Assembly: GCF_022568795.1 (NCBI RefSeq)
Contig: NZ_JAKZHU010000001.1
Span: forward strand, 2,604,001 to 2,668,000
DNA length: 64,000 bases
Reading direction: 5' to 3'
DNA from: Arsenicicoccus dermatophilus
GTDB taxonomy: Bacteria; Actinomycetota; Actinomycetes; Actinomycetales; Dermatophilaceae
Shown: in pieces, positions 26,979 to 37,812 of the stretch
How positions within the stretch are numbered: position 1 is the first letter of the stretch
How the letters are laid out: every line of letters starts with the position of its first letter
Notes under the pieces: model-generated
The model's database searches: none
What the model was told of the DNA's origin: nothing
What the model saw: the letters and a program-made list of their open reading frames with translations, nothing else
Position numbers and translations under genes: made by a program

Positions 26979-27086
26979 GTGCCTGGTACTCCTTGTGCTC
27001 GGAAAGTGAAGACTGTGCGTGAAGTGGACCGACTGATGTGCCGTGCGCCGAGGTTCGCCCCGGGCAGGCTCGGTTCACATCAGGGG

Positions 27087-27467
27087 TTACTTCTTGCCGG
27101 CCTTCTTCTTGCCGGCGACCGTGCGCTTCGGACCCTTGCGGGTACGGGCGTTGGTCTTGGTGCGCTGACCGCGGACGGGCAGGCCACGACGGTGGCGCAG
27201 ACCCTCGTAGGAACCGATCTCGACCTTGCGGCGGATGTCGGCAGCGATCTCGCGGCGGAGGTCACCCTCGATCTGGAAGTTCTCCTCGAGGTGGTCGCGG
27301 AGCTTGACCAGCTCCTCCTCGGTGAGGTCCTTGACGCGCGTGGACGGGTCAACACCCGTGGCGGCGAGCGTCTGCACGGCGCGGGTGCGACCCACGCCGA
27401 AGATGTACGTCAGTGCGACCTCGACGCGCTTCTCGCGCGGCAGGTCGACTCCAACGAGACGAGCCAT
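27087..27467 (-). CDS. rpsM: Ribosomal protein S13
   Basis: Head protein of the 30S subunit, forming bridges to the 50S subunit and touching P-site tRNA. The 126-aa form starts [22 protein letters not shown] and has the helix-turn '[27 protein letters not shown]' and the basic tail '[27 protein letters not shown]'. The ATG at 27467 gives the family N-terminus; the open frame continues 14 codons further up without conservation. Confidence 0.98.
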   Translation of the reverse strand: MARLVGVDLPREKRVEVALTYIFGVGRTRAVQTLAATGVDPSTRVKDLTEEELVKLRDHLEENFQIEGDLRREIAADIRRKVEIGSYEGLRHRRGLPVRGQRTKTNARTRKGPKRTVAGKKKAGKK

Positions 27468-27715
27468 GTGGTTGGTTCTCCTGGTGTGTACGGAGGTCTG
27501 GAGCAACACCGTTCCGCCATACCTGCACCGTCGTGGCTCGGAGCCCTGTCAGTGGTCGGGCCCCTCGCTCGGGTGCCGGCTGCGGTCCCCGGCCTCCGTG
27601 CCGGGGGTGACGTCCAGGTCGAGGCCTGGTGCCGGGTGCTGCTGTCCTGCTGCATTGCGTGCGGCGAAAGCCTGCGCGCCGTGCGGGACCGGGGGCCGGA
27701 GCTCCCGGTCGGTGA

Positions 27716-27829
27716 TCAGCCCTGACGCTGCTTGTGGCGGGCGTTCTCGCAGATCACCATGACCCGACCGTTGCGGCGGATCACCTTGCACTTGTCGCAG
27801 ATCTTCTTGACGCTCGGCTGAACCTTCAT
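27716..27829 (-). CDS. rpmJ: Ribosomal protein L36
   Basis: The smallest ribosomal protein, 37 aa, too short for ordinary gene finding. Translation [23 protein letters not shown].. shows the zinc-binding type: C11 and C14, C27 and H32 are in place, so this is the C+ form. It sits between infA and rpsM, its standard position. Organisms often carry a second, zinc-free copy elsewhere for zinc starvation; none is in the window. Confidence 0.96.
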   Translation of the reverse strand: MKVQPSVKKICDKCKVIRRNGRVMVICENARHKQRQG

Positions 27830-27917
27830 CTGCCTACTGTCTTCAGATCGGGCCCGGCACACGGACGTGCACCAGGCGGGTGGAACGGGATGTGCCTCCG
27901 CGCCGACCGGGAACCGG

Positions 27918-28139
27918 TCAGCGGTACCGGAAGACGATGCGCCCTCGGGTCAGGTCATACGGGCTGAGCTCGACGACGACCCGGTCCTCGGGCAGGATGC
28001 GGATGTAGTGCTGACGCATCTTCCCGGAGATGTGGGCGAGCACCTTGTGACCGTTGGTGAGCTCGACCCGGAACATCGCGTTCGGGAGAGCTTCCACGAT
28101 CGTGCCCTCGATCTCGATGACACCGTCCTTCTTGGCCAT
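27918..28139 (-). CDS. infA: Translation initiation factor IF-1
   Basis: Binds the ribosomal A site during initiation, together with IF-2 and IF-3. The 73-aa protein is a single OB-fold beginning [23 protein letters not shown], with '[41 protein letters not shown]' at the end. It lies between map and rpmJ on the same strand. The 177-nt gap to map contains no gene that I can see. Confidence 0.98.
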   Translation of the reverse strand: MAKKDGVIEIEGTIVEALPNAMFRVELTNGHKVLAHISGKMRQHYIRILPEDRVVVELSPYDLTRGRIVFRYR

Positions 28140-28316
28140 GTCCTCCACATTCCGTCGGGGCGGTCCTGCAGGGACGCAGCGCGACCGCCATGGCACACAT
28201 CGGCCGACGCTCGACACGCCAGCCTGACTCACGTTCAAGTTGCTCGTGAGCCGACGCACCAGCCTACGCCAAGAAGCCGCACCCGGCGAAATCCGCGGGG
28301 ACGGGCCCCCGGCCGG

Positions 28317-29177
28317 TCATCCCCGGTCGAGCGGGGCGAACGACGCTCCGAGGGCCGAGAGGCGTGCCTCCCCACCGTCCACCTCGGTGAGCACCCACAC
28401 ACCGGCGTCGGTGACCGCGACGGAGTTCTCCCAGTGGCTGGCGGCCGAGCCGTCGTCGGTGACCACGGTCCACCCGTCCTGGAGGACGTGGCTCTCCGGC
28501 GAGCCCAGCGTGACCATCGGCTCGATGGCGATCGTCACGCCGCTACGCACGACCGGGCCCCGCTCGCGGACCCGGTAGTTGTAGACCTGGGGCTCCATGT
28601 GCATCGCAGTGCCGATCCCGTGACCGACGTAGTCCTCGACGATCCCGTAGTCGACCCCGTCCCTGGCGCCGGCGGCCTCGACGGAGTCCTCGACGGCCGC
28701 ACCGACGTCGTGCAGCCGGCCCCCGACGCGCAGCGCCGCGATCCCCGCCCACAACGACGCCTCCGTCGCATCGGACAGCGCCAGCTCCGCCGGACGACCC
28801 GCCTCGCGACCACCGACGACGAAGGTGCGGGCGGCGTCCCCGTGCCAGGGCGTGCCGTCCTGCACGACGTAGCAGCCGCAGTCGACGGACACGAGATCAC
28901 CCTCGCGCAGCACGCGCTCACCGGGGATGCCGTGCACGATCTCGGGACCGACCGAGACGCAGAGCGTATGCCGGTAGCCGGGGACCTCGGAGAAGTTCGG
29001 GCGCATCCCGTGGTCCCGGATGAAGGTCTCGGCCAACCGGTCGAGCTCCCCCGTGGTCATGCCCGGACGCAGCTCACGGCTCAGCATCTCGAGCGTCTGG
29101 CCGACGACCAGACCCGCGCGCCGCATGGCCCGGATCTGGTCGTCGGTCTTGCCCTGGAGCTTGGAGCGGCCGAACAT
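28317..29177 (-). CDS. map: Methionine aminopeptidase, type I
   Basis: Removes the initiator methionine from new proteins. The 286-aa enzyme has the five metal ligands D99 (LVSVDCG), D114 (HGDAARTF), H186 (YVGHGIGT), E219 (AIEPMV) and E250 (WENSVAVT), with substrate-binding H82. There are a few extra residues between the first two ligands and a GREAGRPAEL insertion. It has no N-terminal SH3 extension. Start overlaps the adk stop by one base (TGATG), so it is coupled to adk. Confidence 0.96.
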   Translation of the reverse strand: MFGRSKLQGKTDDQIRAMRRAGLVVGQTLEMLSRELRPGMTTGELDRLAETFIRDHGMRPNFSEVPGYRHTLCVSVGPEIVHGIPGERVLREGDLVSVDCGCYVVQDGTPWHGDAARTFVVGGREAGRPAELALSDATEASLWAGIAALRVGGRLHDVGAAVEDSVEAAGARDGVDYGIVEDYVGHGIGTAMHMEPQVYNYRVRERGPVVRSGVTIAIEPMVTLGSPESHVLQDGWTVVTDDGSAASHWENSVAVTDAGVWVLTEVDGGEARLSALGASFAPLDRG

Positions 29178-29740
29178 CAGGCCTTCACGGTCGTCAGGAG
29201 GCGGGTGGTGACCTCGTCGACCGCACCCATGCCGTCGATCTCGCGGAGCAGGCCGCGACTGCGGTAGACGTCGACCAGCGGGGCCGTCTCGCGGGCGTAG
29301 ACCGCCATCCGCTCACGGATGACGTCCTCGGTGTCGTCGGCGCGCCCCTCGATCTCGGCGCGCTTCAGCAGGCGCTGGACGACGGCGTCGGTGTCGACCG
29401 TCAGGACCAGGACCGCGTCAATGGAGCGGCCGGCCTCGGCCAGCATGCCGTCGAGGGCCTCGACCTGGCCCACGGTTCGCGGGTAGCCGTCGAGCAGGAA
29501 GCCCGGCTCGCAGTCGGGCTGGGCGAGACGGTCCGCGACGATGGCGTTGGTGATCTCGTCGGGCACGTACTGACCCGCCGCGGTGATCTCCTTGACCTTG
29601 AGACCCAGCTCGGTCTCGTTCTTGATGTTGGCGCGGAAGATGTCGCCCGTCGAGATGGCGGGGACGCCGAGCTCGTCGGCGATCTTGGCGGCCTGCGTGC
29701 CCTTACCAGCCCCAGGGGGGCCCATGATGATCAGCTGCAT
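29177..29740 (-). CDS. adk: Adenylate kinase
   Basis: Interconverts AMP, ADP and ATP. The 187-aa protein is the short-lid type typical of actinobacteria: P-loop GPPGAGKGT (7-15), AMP site '[11 protein letters not shown]', '[17 protein letters not shown]' and an abbreviated lid '[23 protein letters not shown]' lacking zinc cysteines. It lies directly behind secY, whose stop overlaps its start region, and ahead of map. Confidence 0.98.
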   Translation of the reverse strand: MQLIIMGPPGAGKGTQAAKIADELGVPAISTGDIFRANIKNETELGLKVKEITAAGQYVPDEITNAIVADRLAQPDCEPGFLLDGYPRTVGQVEALDGMLAEAGRSIDAVLVLTVDTDAVVQRLLKRAEIEGRADDTEDVIRERMAVYARETAPLVDVYRSRGLLREIDGMGAVDEVTTRLLTTVKA

Positions 29741-31068
29741 TAGCGGAGGAACCCTTCATAGTTGCGCTGCTCGAGCTGTGCCTCGATCTGCTTCACGGTC
29801 TCCAGACCCACACCGACCATGATGAGCAGAGAGGTGCCACCGAACGGGAAGTTCTGAGCGACCCCGTCGCCCATCCCCTCGAGGGCGAGGATCGGGATCA
29901 GCGAGAGCATCCCGAGATAGAGCGCCCCCACGACCGTGAGCCTGGTCAGGATGTAGTCGAGGTACTGCTCGGTGGGGCGGCCGGCGCGGATGCCCGGGAT
30001 GAAGCCGCCGTAGCGCTTCATGTTGTCCGAGACCTCCTTGGGGTTGAACGTGATCGACACGTAGAAGAACGTGAAGAACACGATGAGCACGAAGAAGATC
30101 ACGCCATACCACAGCCCACTGCCGCGGCCCAGGTGCGTCATGATCCACTCCGCCCACCCGGGGATGGAGCCGTCCTTGGCCCGGCCCTGCTGGAACTGCG
30201 CCACCATCATCGGCAGCTGCAGCAGGGACGACGCGAAGATCACCGGGATCACGTTGGCCATGTTGATCTTCAGCGGGATGTAGGTGCTGGAGCCGCCGTA
30301 GACCTGACGGCCGACGAGGCGCTTGGCGTACTGCACCGGAACGCGCCGCTGGGACTGCTCCACGAACACCACCGCGGCGACGATCAGGATGCCGAGCGCC
30401 ATCACCATCGCGAAGCGACCCATCTGCCGCCCGTTGGCCGCGACGCCCGACCACATGGCGGTGGGGAAGCCGGCGACGATCGAGGTGAAGATCAGCAACG
30501 ACATGCCGTTGCCGACACCGCGGTCGGTGATGAGCTCTCCCATCCACATGACCAGGCCGGTCCCGGCAGTCATGGTGATCACCATGATCAGCAGGGCCGT
30601 CCACGACTCGTCCGGCATGATCGACGTGCACTGGCCGCCGAACAGCTGCTGCGGGTTGCGCGCGAACGTCACGTACGTGGCGGACTGCAGGATCGCCAGC
30701 CCGATCGTCAGGTAGCGCGTGTACTGCGTCAGCTTGGTCTGGCCCGACTGACCCTCTTCCTTCAGGGCCTCGAAGCGCGGGATCACGACGGTCAGCAGCT
30801 GCACGATGATGCTCGCGGTGATGTACGGCATGATGCCGAGCGCGAAGATCGACAGGTGGAGCAGGGCGCCGCCGCTGAAGAGATTCATCATCCCCAGCAC
30901 GCCGGAGGTCGAGCTGGCGCCCGCCAGGCACTGCTGAACGTCGGCATAGTCCACGCCAGGCGTGGGCACCAACGAGCCCACCCGGAACAGCGCCATGATC
31001 ATCAGGGTGAACAAGATCTTCTTGCGAAGGTCAGGCGTCTTGAACGCCCGGGCAAAGGCCGTGAGCAC
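29740..31068 (-). CDS. secY: Preprotein translocase subunit SecY
   Basis: Channel-forming subunit of the SecYEG translocon in the cytoplasmic membrane. The 442-aa protein has ten predicted membrane segments and blocks '[31 protein letters not shown]', '[13 protein letters not shown]', '[36 protein letters not shown]' and '[26 protein letters not shown]'. I chose the GTG at 31068 ([17 protein letters not shown]) because GAGGAGG lies 4 nt upstream. A strong hairpin separates it from rplO, so it may be tuned apart from the ribosomal genes. Confidence 0.98.
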   Translation of the reverse strand: MLTAFARAFKTPDLRKKILFTLMIMALFRVGSLVPTPGVDYADVQQCLAGASSTSGVLGMMNLFSGGALLHLSIFALGIMPYITASIIVQLLTVVIPRFEALKEEGQSGQTKLTQYTRYLTIGLAILQSATYVTFARNPQQLFGGQCTSIMPDESWTALLIMVITMTAGTGLVMWMGELITDRGVGNGMSLLIFTSIVAGFPTAMWSGVAANGRQMGRFAMVMALGILIVAAVVFVEQSQRRVPVQYAKRLVGRQVYGGSSTYIPLKINMANVIPVIFASSLLQLPMMVAQFQQGRAKDGSIPGWAEWIMTHLGRGSGLWYGVIFFVLIVFFTFFYVSITFNPKEVSDNMKRYGGFIPGIRAGRPTEQYLDYILTRLTVVGALYLGMLSLIPILALEGMGDGVAQNFPFGGTSLLIMVGVGLETVKQIEAQLEQRNYEGFLR

Positions 31069-31134
31069 AGGTCCTCCTCGGGGACGCAACCTGCCGAGAG
31101 TAGCATCCGGGCGCCGTAAGCCCAGAACGTACGA

Positions 31135-31166
31135 CGACCCCGGAAGCTGGGTGGCTTCCGGGGTCG
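31135..31166 (-). terminator. Hairpin between rplO and secY
   Basis: CGACCCCGGAAGC (31135-31147) and its complement GCTTCCGGGGTCG (31154-31166) form a 13-bp stem with a 6-nt loop, 14 nt beyond the rplO stop. No U tract. Probably a partial terminator or processing site that lowers secY-adk-map relative to the spc ribosomal genes. Confidence 0.7.
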
Positions 31167-31179
31167 TTCGTGTGAGAGG

Positions 31180-31680
31180 TCAGGCCTCGGTGGTGGTGCC
31201 GCCGGCCGCCTCGATCTTGGTCTTGGCCGAGCCGGAGAACTTGTCAGCGGTCACGTCGACCTTGACAGAGATCTCCCCGGTGCCGAGCACCTTGACGAGC
31301 GAGCCCTTGCGGACGGCACCCTTCTCGACGAGGTCCGCGACGGTGACCGTGCCACCCTCGGGGAACAGCGCCGAGATCTTGTCGAGGTTCACGACCTGGT
31401 ACTCGGTCTTGAAAGGGTTCTTGAAGCCGCGGAGCTTGGGCAGACGCATGTGCAGCGGCGTCTGACCACCCTCGAAGCGCTCGGGAACCTGGTAGCGCGA
31501 GCTGGTGCCCTTGGTGCCACGGCCTGCGGTCTTGCCCTTGGAGCCCTCACCACGACCGACGCGGGTCTTGGCGGTCTTGGCACCCGGGGCGGGACGCAGG
31601 TGGTGCACCTTGAGGGCGTGCGTGGTGCCGTCGGCAGGAAGCTCCTGCTCGCCGGCCGCAGCCTTCTTGGTCGTAGCCAT
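31180..31680 (-). CDS. rplO: Ribosomal protein L15
   Basis: Late-assembly large-subunit protein, 166 aa. It carries the L15 signature '[22 protein letters not shown]' split by normal variation, '[23 protein letters not shown]' and a C-terminal '[25 protein letters not shown]'. N-terminal extension of about 20 residues ([18 protein letters not shown]). Last ribosomal gene of the spc cluster before secY. Confidence 0.98.
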   Translation of the reverse strand: MATTKKAAAGEQELPADGTTHALKVHHLRPAPGAKTAKTRVGRGEGSKGKTAGRGTKGTSSRYQVPERFEGGQTPLHMRLPKLRGFKNPFKTEYQVVNLDKISALFPEGGTVTVADLVEKGAVRKGSLVKVLGTGEISVKVDVTADKFSGSAKTKIEAAGGTTTEA

Positions 31681-31682
31681 GA

Positions 31683-31865
31683 TCAGTCAACCTCCTCGAC
31701 GGCCACCAGGTGGGCGACCGTGCGGACCATGCCGCGGATCTCGGGGCGGTCCTCCTTGACGACGACGTCGCCGATGCGCTTGAGACCGAGCGTGCGCAGG
31801 GTCTCGCGCTGGTTCTGCTTGCAGCCGACGTGGCCGCGCGTCTGGGTCACCTTGAGGCGTGCCAT
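31683..31865 (-). CDS. rpmD: Ribosomal protein L30
   Basis: Small large-subunit protein, 60 aa: [20 protein letters not shown] followed by '[40 protein letters not shown]', the complete L30 fold. ATG chosen at 31865 where it overlaps the rpsE stop (TGATG); a GTG one codon upstream is possible. It lies two bases before rplO. Confidence 0.97.
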   Translation of the reverse strand: MARLKVTQTRGHVGCKQNQRETLRTLGLKRIGDVVVKEDRPEIRGMVRTVAHLVAVEEVD

Positions 31866-32521
31866 CACGCAGTCACCTCCGCGGGGGCGGACGACGCCAT
31901 GCCGGCGGCGCGGGCCCGGAGCAGGGCGGCCGGGGCGACGTCCTCAAGGGACTTGCCACGGCGGGCCGCGACGGCCTCCGGACGCTCCAGACCCTTGAGG
32001 GCGGCGACGGCGGCGTGCACCACGTTGATCGAGTTGTCCGAGCCCAGGGACTTGGACAGGACGTCGTGGATGCCCGCGCACTCGAGCACGGCGCGCACCG
32101 GGCCACCGGCGATGACACCGGTACCAGGGGCGGCCGGGCGGAGCAGGACGACGCCTGCGGCGGCCTCACCCTGGACGGGGTGGGGGATGGTGCCGGCGAT
32201 ACGGGGCACACGGAAGAAGGCCTTCTTGGCCTCCTCGACACCCTTGGCAATCGCCGCGGGCACCTCCTTGGCCTTGCCGTAACCGACGCCCACGGTGCCG
32301 TCACCATCGCCCACCACGACGAGCGCGGTGAAGCTGAAGCGACGACCACCCTTGACCACCTTGGCGACGCGGTTGATCGCCACGACGCGCTCGATGTACT
32401 GGCTCTTCTCGGCGGAGTCGCGGCGGTCGTTGCGCTCGCGACGGTCACGGCGGTCGTTGTTGCGCTCGCCACCGTTCTGGCCGGTGCCGGCGCCGGTTCC
32501 GCGGCGCTGAGGTCCTGGCAT
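31865..32521 (-). CDS. rpsE: Ribosomal protein S5
   Basis: Small-subunit protein for translational accuracy and mRNA unwinding, 218 aa. An Arg/Asp/Asn-rich N-terminal extension (about 1-38) precedes the double-stranded RNA-binding domain '[32 protein letters not shown]' and the C-terminal domain '[39 protein letters not shown]'. Sits between rplR and rpmD. Confidence 0.98.
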   Translation of the reverse strand: MPGPQRRGTGAGTGQNGGERNNDRRDRRERNDRRDSAEKSQYIERVVAINRVAKVVKGGRRFSFTALVVVGDGDGTVGVGYGKAKEVPAAIAKGVEEAKKAFFRVPRIAGTIPHPVQGEAAAGVVLLRPAAPGTGVIAGGPVRAVLECAGIHDVLSKSLGSDNSINVVHAAVAALKGLERPEAVAARRGKSLEDVAPAALLRARAAGMASSAPAEVTA

Positions 32522-32561
32522 CAGATGTTCCTCTTTCCTGAAACGTACGACTGGTGAGCGG

Positions 32562-32939
32562 TCACAGGTCCAGACCACCCTCACGGGCGCCGTCAGCGAT
32601 CGCGGCGACCCGACCGTGGTACTGGTTGCCACCACGGTCGAAGACGACGGCCGAGACACCCGCAGCCTTGGCACGCTCGGCGATCAGCTCGCCGACCCGC
32701 TTGGCCTTGGCCGTCTTGTCGCCGTCGAAGGAGCGCAGGTCGGCTTCCATGGTGGAGGCGCTGGCCAGCGTCTTGCCCTCGGTGTCGTCGACGATCTGGA
32801 CGAACATGTGGCGCGCCGAACGGTTGACCACGAGGCGGGGTCGCACAGCGGTGCCGGTAACGCGCTTGCGCAGACGCAGGTGGCGACGCGAGCGAGCGGC
32901 CGACTTGCCCTTGCCGCGCTTGACGATGAGACGTGCCAT
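32562..32939 (-). CDS. rplR: Ribosomal protein L18
   Basis: 5S rRNA-binding protein of the large subunit, 125 aa. The basic N-terminus '[46 protein letters not shown]' binds 5S rRNA; '[43 protein letters not shown]' closes the fold. Three bases separate it from the rplF stop; rpsE follows after 40 nt. Confidence 0.98.
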   Translation of the reverse strand: MARLIVKRGKGKSAARSRRHLRLRKRVTGTAVRPRLVVNRSARHMFVQIVDDTEGKTLASASTMEADLRSFDGDKTAKAKRVGELIAERAKAAGVSAVVFDRGGNQYHGRVAAIADGAREGGLDL

Positions 32940-32942
32940 GGC

Positions 32943-33482
32943 TTACTTACCAGCCTTTCCGACCTTGCGGCGGATCTGCTCGCCCGCGTAGCGGACACCC
33001 TTGCCCTTGTAGGGGTCGGGCTTGCGGAGCTTGCGGATGTTGGCAGCGACCTCGCCGACCAGCTGCTTGTCGATGCCCTTGACCGAGAACTTGGTCGGGC
33101 TCTCCACCTGGAAGGTGATGCCGGCCGGGGGCTCGATCAGGACCGGGTGCGAGAAGCCGAGCGCGAACTCGAGGTTGGAGCCCTTGGCGACGACGCGGTA
33201 ACCCGTGCCGTGGATCTCGAGCTTCTTCTCGTAGCCGTTGGTCACGCCCTCGACCATGTTGGCGATGAGCGACCGGGTCAGGCCGTGCAGGGCACGGGCC
33301 TCACGCTCGTCGTTGGGGCGGCTGACCTGGATGGTGCCGTCCTCGGCCTTGGCGACCGAGATCGGCTCCTTGACCACGTGGGTCAGCTCGTTGTTGTTCT
33401 TCTTGACGGTCACGGTCTGACCGTCGATGGTGACCTCCACACCCATGGGCACGGAGACAGGGAGACGTCCGATGCGGGACAT
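32943..33482 (-). CDS. rplF: Ribosomal protein L6
   Basis: Two-domain large-subunit protein near the factor-binding site, 179 aa. [22 protein letters not shown] starts the first domain; the second has the signature '[25 protein letters not shown]' at the C-terminus. Typical length, no unusual features. Lies between rpsH and rplR. Confidence 0.98.
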   Translation of the reverse strand: MSRIGRLPVSVPMGVEVTIDGQTVTVKKNNNELTHVVKEPISVAKAEDGTIQVSRPNDEREARALHGLTRSLIANMVEGVTNGYEKKLEIHGTGYRVVAKGSNLEFALGFSHPVLIEPPAGITFQVESPTKFSVKGIDKQLVGEVAANIRKLRKPDPYKGKGVRYAGEQIRRKVGKAGK

Positions 33483-33509
33483 GCGATCTTCCTTTCCGAG
33501 TGCCTGGGA

Positions 33510-33908
33510 TTACCAGACGTAGGCGAGGACTTCCCCACCCACGCCCTTCTGAGCGGCCTGCTTGTCCGTGAGGAGACCGGAGGACGTGGAGATGATCGCC
33601 ACGCCCAGGCCTCCGAGAACCTTGGGGAGATTGGTGGACTTCGCGTAGACGCGAAGACCCGGCTTGGACACCCGGCGGACACCGGCGATGGAACGCTCCC
33701 GGTTGGGTCCGTACTTGAGGGTGATGGTCAGGGTCTGACCCACCTCGGCGTCCTCGATCTTGGAGCCGGCGATGTAGCCCTCCGCCTCGAGGATGTCCGC
33801 GATGTTCTTCTTGAGCTTCGAGAACGGCATGGAGACAGCGTCGTGGTGCGCCGAGTTGGCGTTCCGGACGCGGGTCAGCATGTCCGCAATCGGGTCAGTC
33901 ATTGTCAT
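33510..33908 (-). CDS. rpsH: Ribosomal protein S8
   Basis: 16S rRNA-binding protein and, in many bacteria, repressor of the spc operon. The 132-aa protein begins [18 protein letters not shown], with a second ATG two codons in as alternative start, and ends '[26 protein letters not shown]', the S8 signature. A 111-nt gap with a GTATGCCG octamer (33951) precedes it. Confidence 0.98.
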   Translation of the reverse strand: MTMTDPIADMLTRVRNANSAHHDAVSMPFSKLKKNIADILEAEGYIAGSKIEDAEVGQTLTITLKYGPNRERSIAGVRRVSKPGLRVYAKSTNLPKVLGGLGVAIISTSSGLLTDKQAAQKGVGGEVLAYVW

Positions 33909-34019
33909 TGGGCTGCTTGCCCTTCCTCACCGCGGTTTCAGGTCTGAGCCGTATGCCGGTCCCCCGGCGGCTCGTCCCCGACCTGCGATGTAGAACGGAG
34001 TGGAAATTCGAGGGGTGGA

Positions 34020-34205
34020 TTACCAGCTGCTCTTGGTGACGCCGGGGAGCTCGCCCCGGTGAGCCATCTCGCGCAGGCAGACGCGGCACAGGCCGAACTT
34101 GCGGTAGACCGAGTGCGGACGGCCGCAACGCTGGCAACGCGTGTAGGCGCGAACCTTGAACTTGGGCTTGGCGTTGGCCTTGTTGATCAGGGCGGTCTTG
34201 GCCAC
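34020..34205 (-). CDS. rpsN: Ribosomal protein S14, zinc-binding type
   Basis: Small-subunit head protein, 61 aa: the short type Z form with four cysteines, CQRC and CRVC (residues about 24-27 and 40-43), that coordinate zinc. It starts with GTG at 34205 two bases after the rplE stop. Organisms often hold a longer zinc-free paralogue in a Zur-controlled operon; none is seen here. Confidence 0.97.
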   Translation of the reverse strand: MAKTALINKANAKPKFKVRAYTRCQRCGRPHSVYRKFGLCRVCLREMAHRGELPGVTKSSW

Positions 34206-34207
34206 GG

Positions 34208-34777
34208 TCAGTTCTCCTTGAAGGGGAAGCCGAGCTGCTTCAGCAGGGCGCGACCCTCGTCGTCGTTGGTGGCGGTCGTCACGATCGTGATGTCCATACC
34301 ACGCACGCGGTCGATCTTGTCCTGGTCGATCTCGTGGAACATGGACTGCTCGTTGAGGCCGAAGGTGTAGTTGCCGCGCCCGTCGAACTGCTTGCCCGAC
34401 AGACCACGGAAGTCGCGGATGCGCGGGAGCGCCACGGACAGCAGACGGTCCAGGAACTCCCACATGCGGTCACCGCGCAGCGTGACGTGCGCACCGATCG
34501 GCATGCCCTCGCGCAGCTTGAACTGCGCGATGGACTTGCGGGCCTTGGTCACCACGGGCTTCTGGCCAGTGATCGCCGTGAGGTCGCGGACTGCGCCCTC
34601 GATGAGCTTGGAGTCGCGAGCGGCCTCGCCCACACCCATGTTGACGATGACCTTGGTCACGCCGGGCACCTGCATCACGTTGGCGTAGGAGAACTGCTCC
34701 TGCAGGGCAGGCTTGATCTCCGCGGCGTAGCGCGCCTTGAGGCGGGGCTGCGTCTTCTCAGAGGTGGTAGCGGTCAT
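34208..34777 (-). CDS. rplE: Ribosomal protein L5
   Basis: 5S rRNA-binding protein forming the B1b bridge to S13, 189 aa. Motifs: '[62 protein letters not shown]' in the N-terminal half and '[40 protein letters not shown]' in the second. I prefer the ATG at 34777, which has AAGGA nine bases upstream; the GTG at 34783 overlaps the rplX stop and sits too near that site. Confidence 0.97.
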   Translation of the reverse strand: MTATTSEKTQPRLKARYAAEIKPALQEQFSYANVMQVPGVTKVIVNMGVGEAARDSKLIEGAVRDLTAITGQKPVVTKARKSIAQFKLREGMPIGAHVTLRGDRMWEFLDRLLSVALPRIRDFRGLSGKQFDGRGNYTFGLNEQSMFHEIDQDKIDRVRGMDITIVTTATNDDEGRALLKQLGFPFKEN

Positions 34778-34779
34778 GG

Positions 34780-35121
34780 TCACAGGTCCTTGCCCGAGCG
34801 GACCGAGACGCGGGTGCGGAGGGTCTTGGTGCGACCGTCGCGCTCCACAGTCTCGACGCGCGTCTTGATGCGGGTCGGCTTCTTGGTCTCGGCGTCGACG
34901 ACCTGCACGTTGGACACGTGGATCGGCGCCTCGGTGTGGACGATGCCACCGGTGCGGCCCGTTCCCTGGCCAGCCTTGGTGTGCTTGGTCACCCGGTTGA
35001 CACCCTCGACCAGCACGCGCTGGGTCTCGGTGTTGACGCTGATGACCTTGCCCTGCAGGCCCTTGTCGGGACCGGTGATGACCTGCACGAGGTCACCCTT
35101 CTTGATCTTCATCTTCGCCAT
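34780..35121 (-). CDS. rplX: Ribosomal protein L24
   Basis: One of the two assembly-initiating large-subunit proteins, 113 aa. [49 protein letters not shown] contains the KOW motif, followed by '[28 protein letters not shown]'. Four bases after the rplN stop. Confidence 0.98.
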   Translation of the reverse strand: MAKMKIKKGDLVQVITGPDKGLQGKVISVNTETQRVLVEGVNRVTKHTKAGQGTGRTGGIVHTEAPIHVSNVQVVDAETKKPTRIKTRVETVERDGRTKTLRTRVSVRSGKDL

Positions 35122-35124
35122 GGG

Positions 35125-35493
35125 TTACAGCACCTCCGGCGCCAGAGAGATGATCTTCATGAACTTCTTCTCGCGCAGCTCGCGGCCGACCGGGCCGAAG
35201 ATGCGCGTGCCACGCGGGTCCCCGTCGTTCTTGAGGATGACGGCCGCGTTCTCGTCGAACTTGATGTAAGAACCGTCGACGCGACGACGCTCCTTGGTGG
35301 TGCGGACGATGACGGCCTTGACCACGTCGCCCTTCTTCACGTTGCCACCGGGGATCGCGTCCTTGACGGTGGCGACGATGACGTCGCCGATGCCGGCATA
35401 CCGACGACCCGAACCGCCGAGCACACGGATGCAAAGGATCTCCTTGGCACCGGTGTTGTCGGCGACGCGCAGTCGCGACTCCTGCTGGATCAC
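35125..35493 (-). CDS. rplN: Ribosomal protein L14
   Basis: Subunit-interface protein of the large subunit, 122 aa. [64 protein letters not shown] is the complete L14 N-terminal half; the C-terminus reads '[43 protein letters not shown]'. A gap of 121 nt separates it from rpsQ, the usual joint of the S10 and spc operons, with no clear promoter. Confidence 0.98.
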   Translation of the reverse strand: MIQQESRLRVADNTGAKEILCIRVLGGSGRRYAGIGDVIVATVKDAIPGGNVKKGDVVKAVIVRTTKERRRVDGSYIKFDENAAVILKNDGDPRGTRIFGPVGRELREKKFMKIISLAPEVL

Positions 35494-35614
35494 TGTCGAA
35501 CTCCTGTCGTCGAGCCGGTTCTCTCCGGATTCCTCCGGTCGAGCCTTGCCGAACTGTTGGTGGGGCTGGCCTCAGGTCGTCCCGAGACCGATGCTTGCGG
35601 TGAGCGGTGGCGAA

Positions 35615-35917
35615 TTACTTCGCGCGCTCGAGGATCTCGACCACGCGCCAGCGCTTGCTGGCGGACAGGGGTCGGGTCTCCATGATGAGGACGCGGTCGC
35701 CGATACCGGCCGAGTTCTGCTCGTCGTGCGCCTTGACCTTGCTGCTGCGGCGCAGGACCTTGCCGTACAGGGCGTGCTTGACGCGGTCCTCGACCTCGAC
35801 GACGACGGTCTTGTCCATCTTGTCGCTCACCACGTAGCCCTGGCGGGTCTTGCGGTAGTTGCGCTCGAGAGTCGTCTCGCTCACGGTGTTCGCAGCTTCC
35901 TTCTGGTTGTCGCTCAT
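35615..35917 (-). CDS. rpsQ: Ribosomal protein S17
   Basis: 16S rRNA-binding small-subunit protein, 100 aa, with an N-terminal extension of about 18 residues before '[82 protein letters not shown]', a single OB-fold. Overlaps the rpmC stop (ATGA), indicating coupled translation. Last gene of the S10 part. Confidence 0.97.
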   Translation of the reverse strand: MSDNQKEAANTVSETTLERNYRKTRQGYVVSDKMDKTVVVEVEDRVKHALYGKVLRRSSKVKAHDEQNSAGIGDRVLIMETRPLSASKRWRVVEILERAK

Positions 35918-36159
35918 GCCTTGGCACCCTTCGCGGGGGCGGCGCCGATGCCGAGCTCACGCTCACGCATCTCGGTGTAGATGCGGGCGATGTCCTTGCG
36001 GACCGCACGCAGACGGCCGTGGTTCTCCAGCTGACCGGTGGCGGACTGGAAGCGGAGGTTGAACAGCTCCTCCTTGGCCTTCTTCAGCTCGTCGACCAGA
36101 CGGTCGTCGCCCAGACCACGGAGCTGCTCGGACGTCAGGTCCTTGGAACCGACTGCCAT
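35914..36159 (-). CDS. rpmC: Ribosomal protein L29
   Basis: Tunnel-exit protein of the large subunit, 81 aa, all helical: [64 protein letters not shown], with the L29 signature '[13 protein letters not shown]'. Its start overlaps the rplP stop by one base and its stop overlaps rpsQ. Confidence 0.97.
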   Translation of the reverse strand: MAVGSKDLTSEQLRGLGDDRLVDELKKAKEELFNLRFQSATGQLENHGRLRAVRKDIARIYTEMRERELGIGAAPAKGAKA

Positions 36160-36578
36160 CAGATGTCACCACCTTCGCGCGCCACGAAACGGCACTTCAT
36201 CGGGAGCTTGTGCATGGCGAGGCGCATGGCCTCACGGGCGACGGGCTCCGGGACGCCGGCCAGCTCGAACATGATGCGGCCGGGCTTGACGTTGGCCACC
36301 CACCACTCGGGCGAGCCCTTACCGGAACCCATGCGGGTCTCGGCAGGCTTCTTCGTCAGGGGACGGTCCGGGTAGATGTTGATCCAGACCTTTCCGCCAC
36401 GCTTGATGTAGCGGGTCATGGCGATACGGGCGGACTCGATCTGCCGGTTGGTGACATAGGCCGGCTCGAGAGCCTGGATCCCGTAGTCACCGAAGGAGAT
36501 CGTGGTGCCACCCTTGGCCGCGCCACTCCGCTTGGGGTGGTGCTGCTTGCGGTGCTTCACACGACGGGGAATCAGCAT
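36159..36578 (-). CDS. rplP: Ribosomal protein L16
   Basis: Large-subunit protein near the A-site tRNA elbow, 139 aa. [108 protein letters not shown] is the standard sequence with both L16 signatures. The start overlaps the rpsC stop (one base), and the stop overlaps rpmC. Confidence 0.98.
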   Translation of the reverse strand: MLIPRRVKHRKQHHPKRSGAAKGGTTISFGDYGIQALEPAYVTNRQIESARIAMTRYIKRGGKVWINIYPDRPLTKKPAETRMGSGKGSPEWWVANVKPGRIMFELAGVPEPVAREAMRLAMHKLPMKCRFVAREGGDI

Positions 36579-37411
36579 CAGGACTCAGCTCCCTGCTCCG
36601 CAGGCTGGGCCTGCGCGGTGTCGGACGCAGCGGGGGCCTCGGCGGCCGGGGCTGCGTCGCGGTGGTCACGACGGGGGCCGCGGCCACCACCACGGCCGGG
36701 GCGGTCCGCACCGTCACGGCGCGGGCCGCGTGACGGGCGCGGCGCGGCAGCCTGCTGGGCCGCGAGCTCCTTGGCAGTGATGTCACCCTTGTAGATCCAC
36801 ACCTTGACACCGATGCGACCGAAGGTCGTACGAGCCTCGTAGAAGCCATAGTCGATGTTGGCGCGCAGGGTGTGCAGCGGGACGCGTCCCTCGCGGTAGA
36901 ACTCCGAGCGGGACATCTCGGCGCCGCCGAGACGACCGGCGCACATGACCCGGATGCCGAGGGCACCAGCGCGCTGGGCGGACTGCATGCCCTTGCGCAT
37001 GGCGCGGCGGAAGGACACACGGGCAGACAGCTGCTCGGCGATCCCCTGGGCGACCAGCTGGGCGTCGACCTCGGGGTTCTTGACCTCGAGGATGTTCAGC
37101 TGGACCTGCTTGCCCGTGAGCTTCTCCAGCTCGCCACGGATGCGGTCGGCCTCGGCGCCACGGCGACCGATGACGATGCCCGGGCGGGCGGTGTGGATGT
37201 CGACGCGGACGCGGTCACGCGTGCGCTCGATCTCGACGCGGGCGATGCCGGCGCGCTCCATGCCCTCGGACAGGAGGCGACGGATCGCCACGTCCTCCTT
37301 GACGTAGTCGCGGTAGCGCTGACCCGGCTTGGTCGAGTCGGCGAACCAGCGGCTGCGGTGGTCGGTGGTGATCCCGAGGCGGAAACCGTGCGGGTTGACC
37401 TTCTGACCCAT
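36578..37411 (-). CDS. rpsC: Ribosomal protein S3
   Basis: mRNA-entry and head protein of the 30S subunit, 277 aa. N-terminal [25 protein letters not shown], the KH domain around 40-110 with '[17 protein letters not shown]' and the C-terminal domain '[38 protein letters not shown]'. The C-terminal tail of about 55 residues is Arg/Gly then Ala/Glu rich and not conserved, as in other actinobacteria. Overlaps rplV and rplP by one base each. Confidence 0.98.
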   Translation of the reverse strand: MGQKVNPHGFRLGITTDHRSRWFADSTKPGQRYRDYVKEDVAIRRLLSEGMERAGIARVEIERTRDRVRVDIHTARPGIVIGRRGAEADRIRGELEKLTGKQVQLNILEVKNPEVDAQLVAQGIAEQLSARVSFRRAMRKGMQSAQRAGALGIRVMCAGRLGGAEMSRSEFYREGRVPLHTLRANIDYGFYEARTTFGRIGVKVWIYKGDITAKELAAQQAAAPRPSRGPRRDGADRPGRGGGRGPRRDHRDAAPAAEAPAASDTAQAQPAEQGAES

Positions 37412-37812
37412 TAGCGGGTGCCTCCCTTGCTCGCGGCCACCGGCTGGCCAACGAAGACGGTGATGTGGCTCGTGCGCTTGCGGACCCGGAACGCACGGCC
37501 CTGGGCGCGGGGCTGGAACCGCTTCATGGTCTGGCCCTCGTCCACGAAGGCCTGCGTGACGACGAGGTTGCGCTCGTCGAAGGCCTCGGAGGCCTGGTCA
37601 GCCTTGACACGGGCGTTGGCGATGGCGCTCTGCAGCACCTTCAGGACCGGGTCGCTCGCGGACTGCGGGGCGAACTGCAGCGTCGCGATGGCCTCGGTGA
37701 CGTTCTTGCCCCGGACCAGGTTGACGACGCGACGGGCCTTCATCGGCGTGACGCGGACGTGACGCGCGACGGCCTTGGCCTCCATCTGGAACTCCTTGTG
37801 GTTGGTGGCCAT
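37411..37812 (-). CDS. rplV: Ribosomal protein L22
   Basis: Tunnel-wall protein whose loop forms part of the exit constriction, 133 aa. '[57 protein letters not shown]' and the beta-hairpin '[27 protein letters not shown]' are present. The hairpin tip, where macrolide-resistance changes occur, looks unaltered. Overlaps the rpsS stop by one base. Confidence 0.98.
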   Translation of the reverse strand: MATNHKEFQMEAKAVARHVRVTPMKARRVVNLVRGKNVTEAIATLQFAPQSASDPVLKVLQSAIANARVKADQASEAFDERNLVVTQAFVDEGQTMKRFQPRAQGRAFRVRKRTSHITVFVGQPVAASKGGTR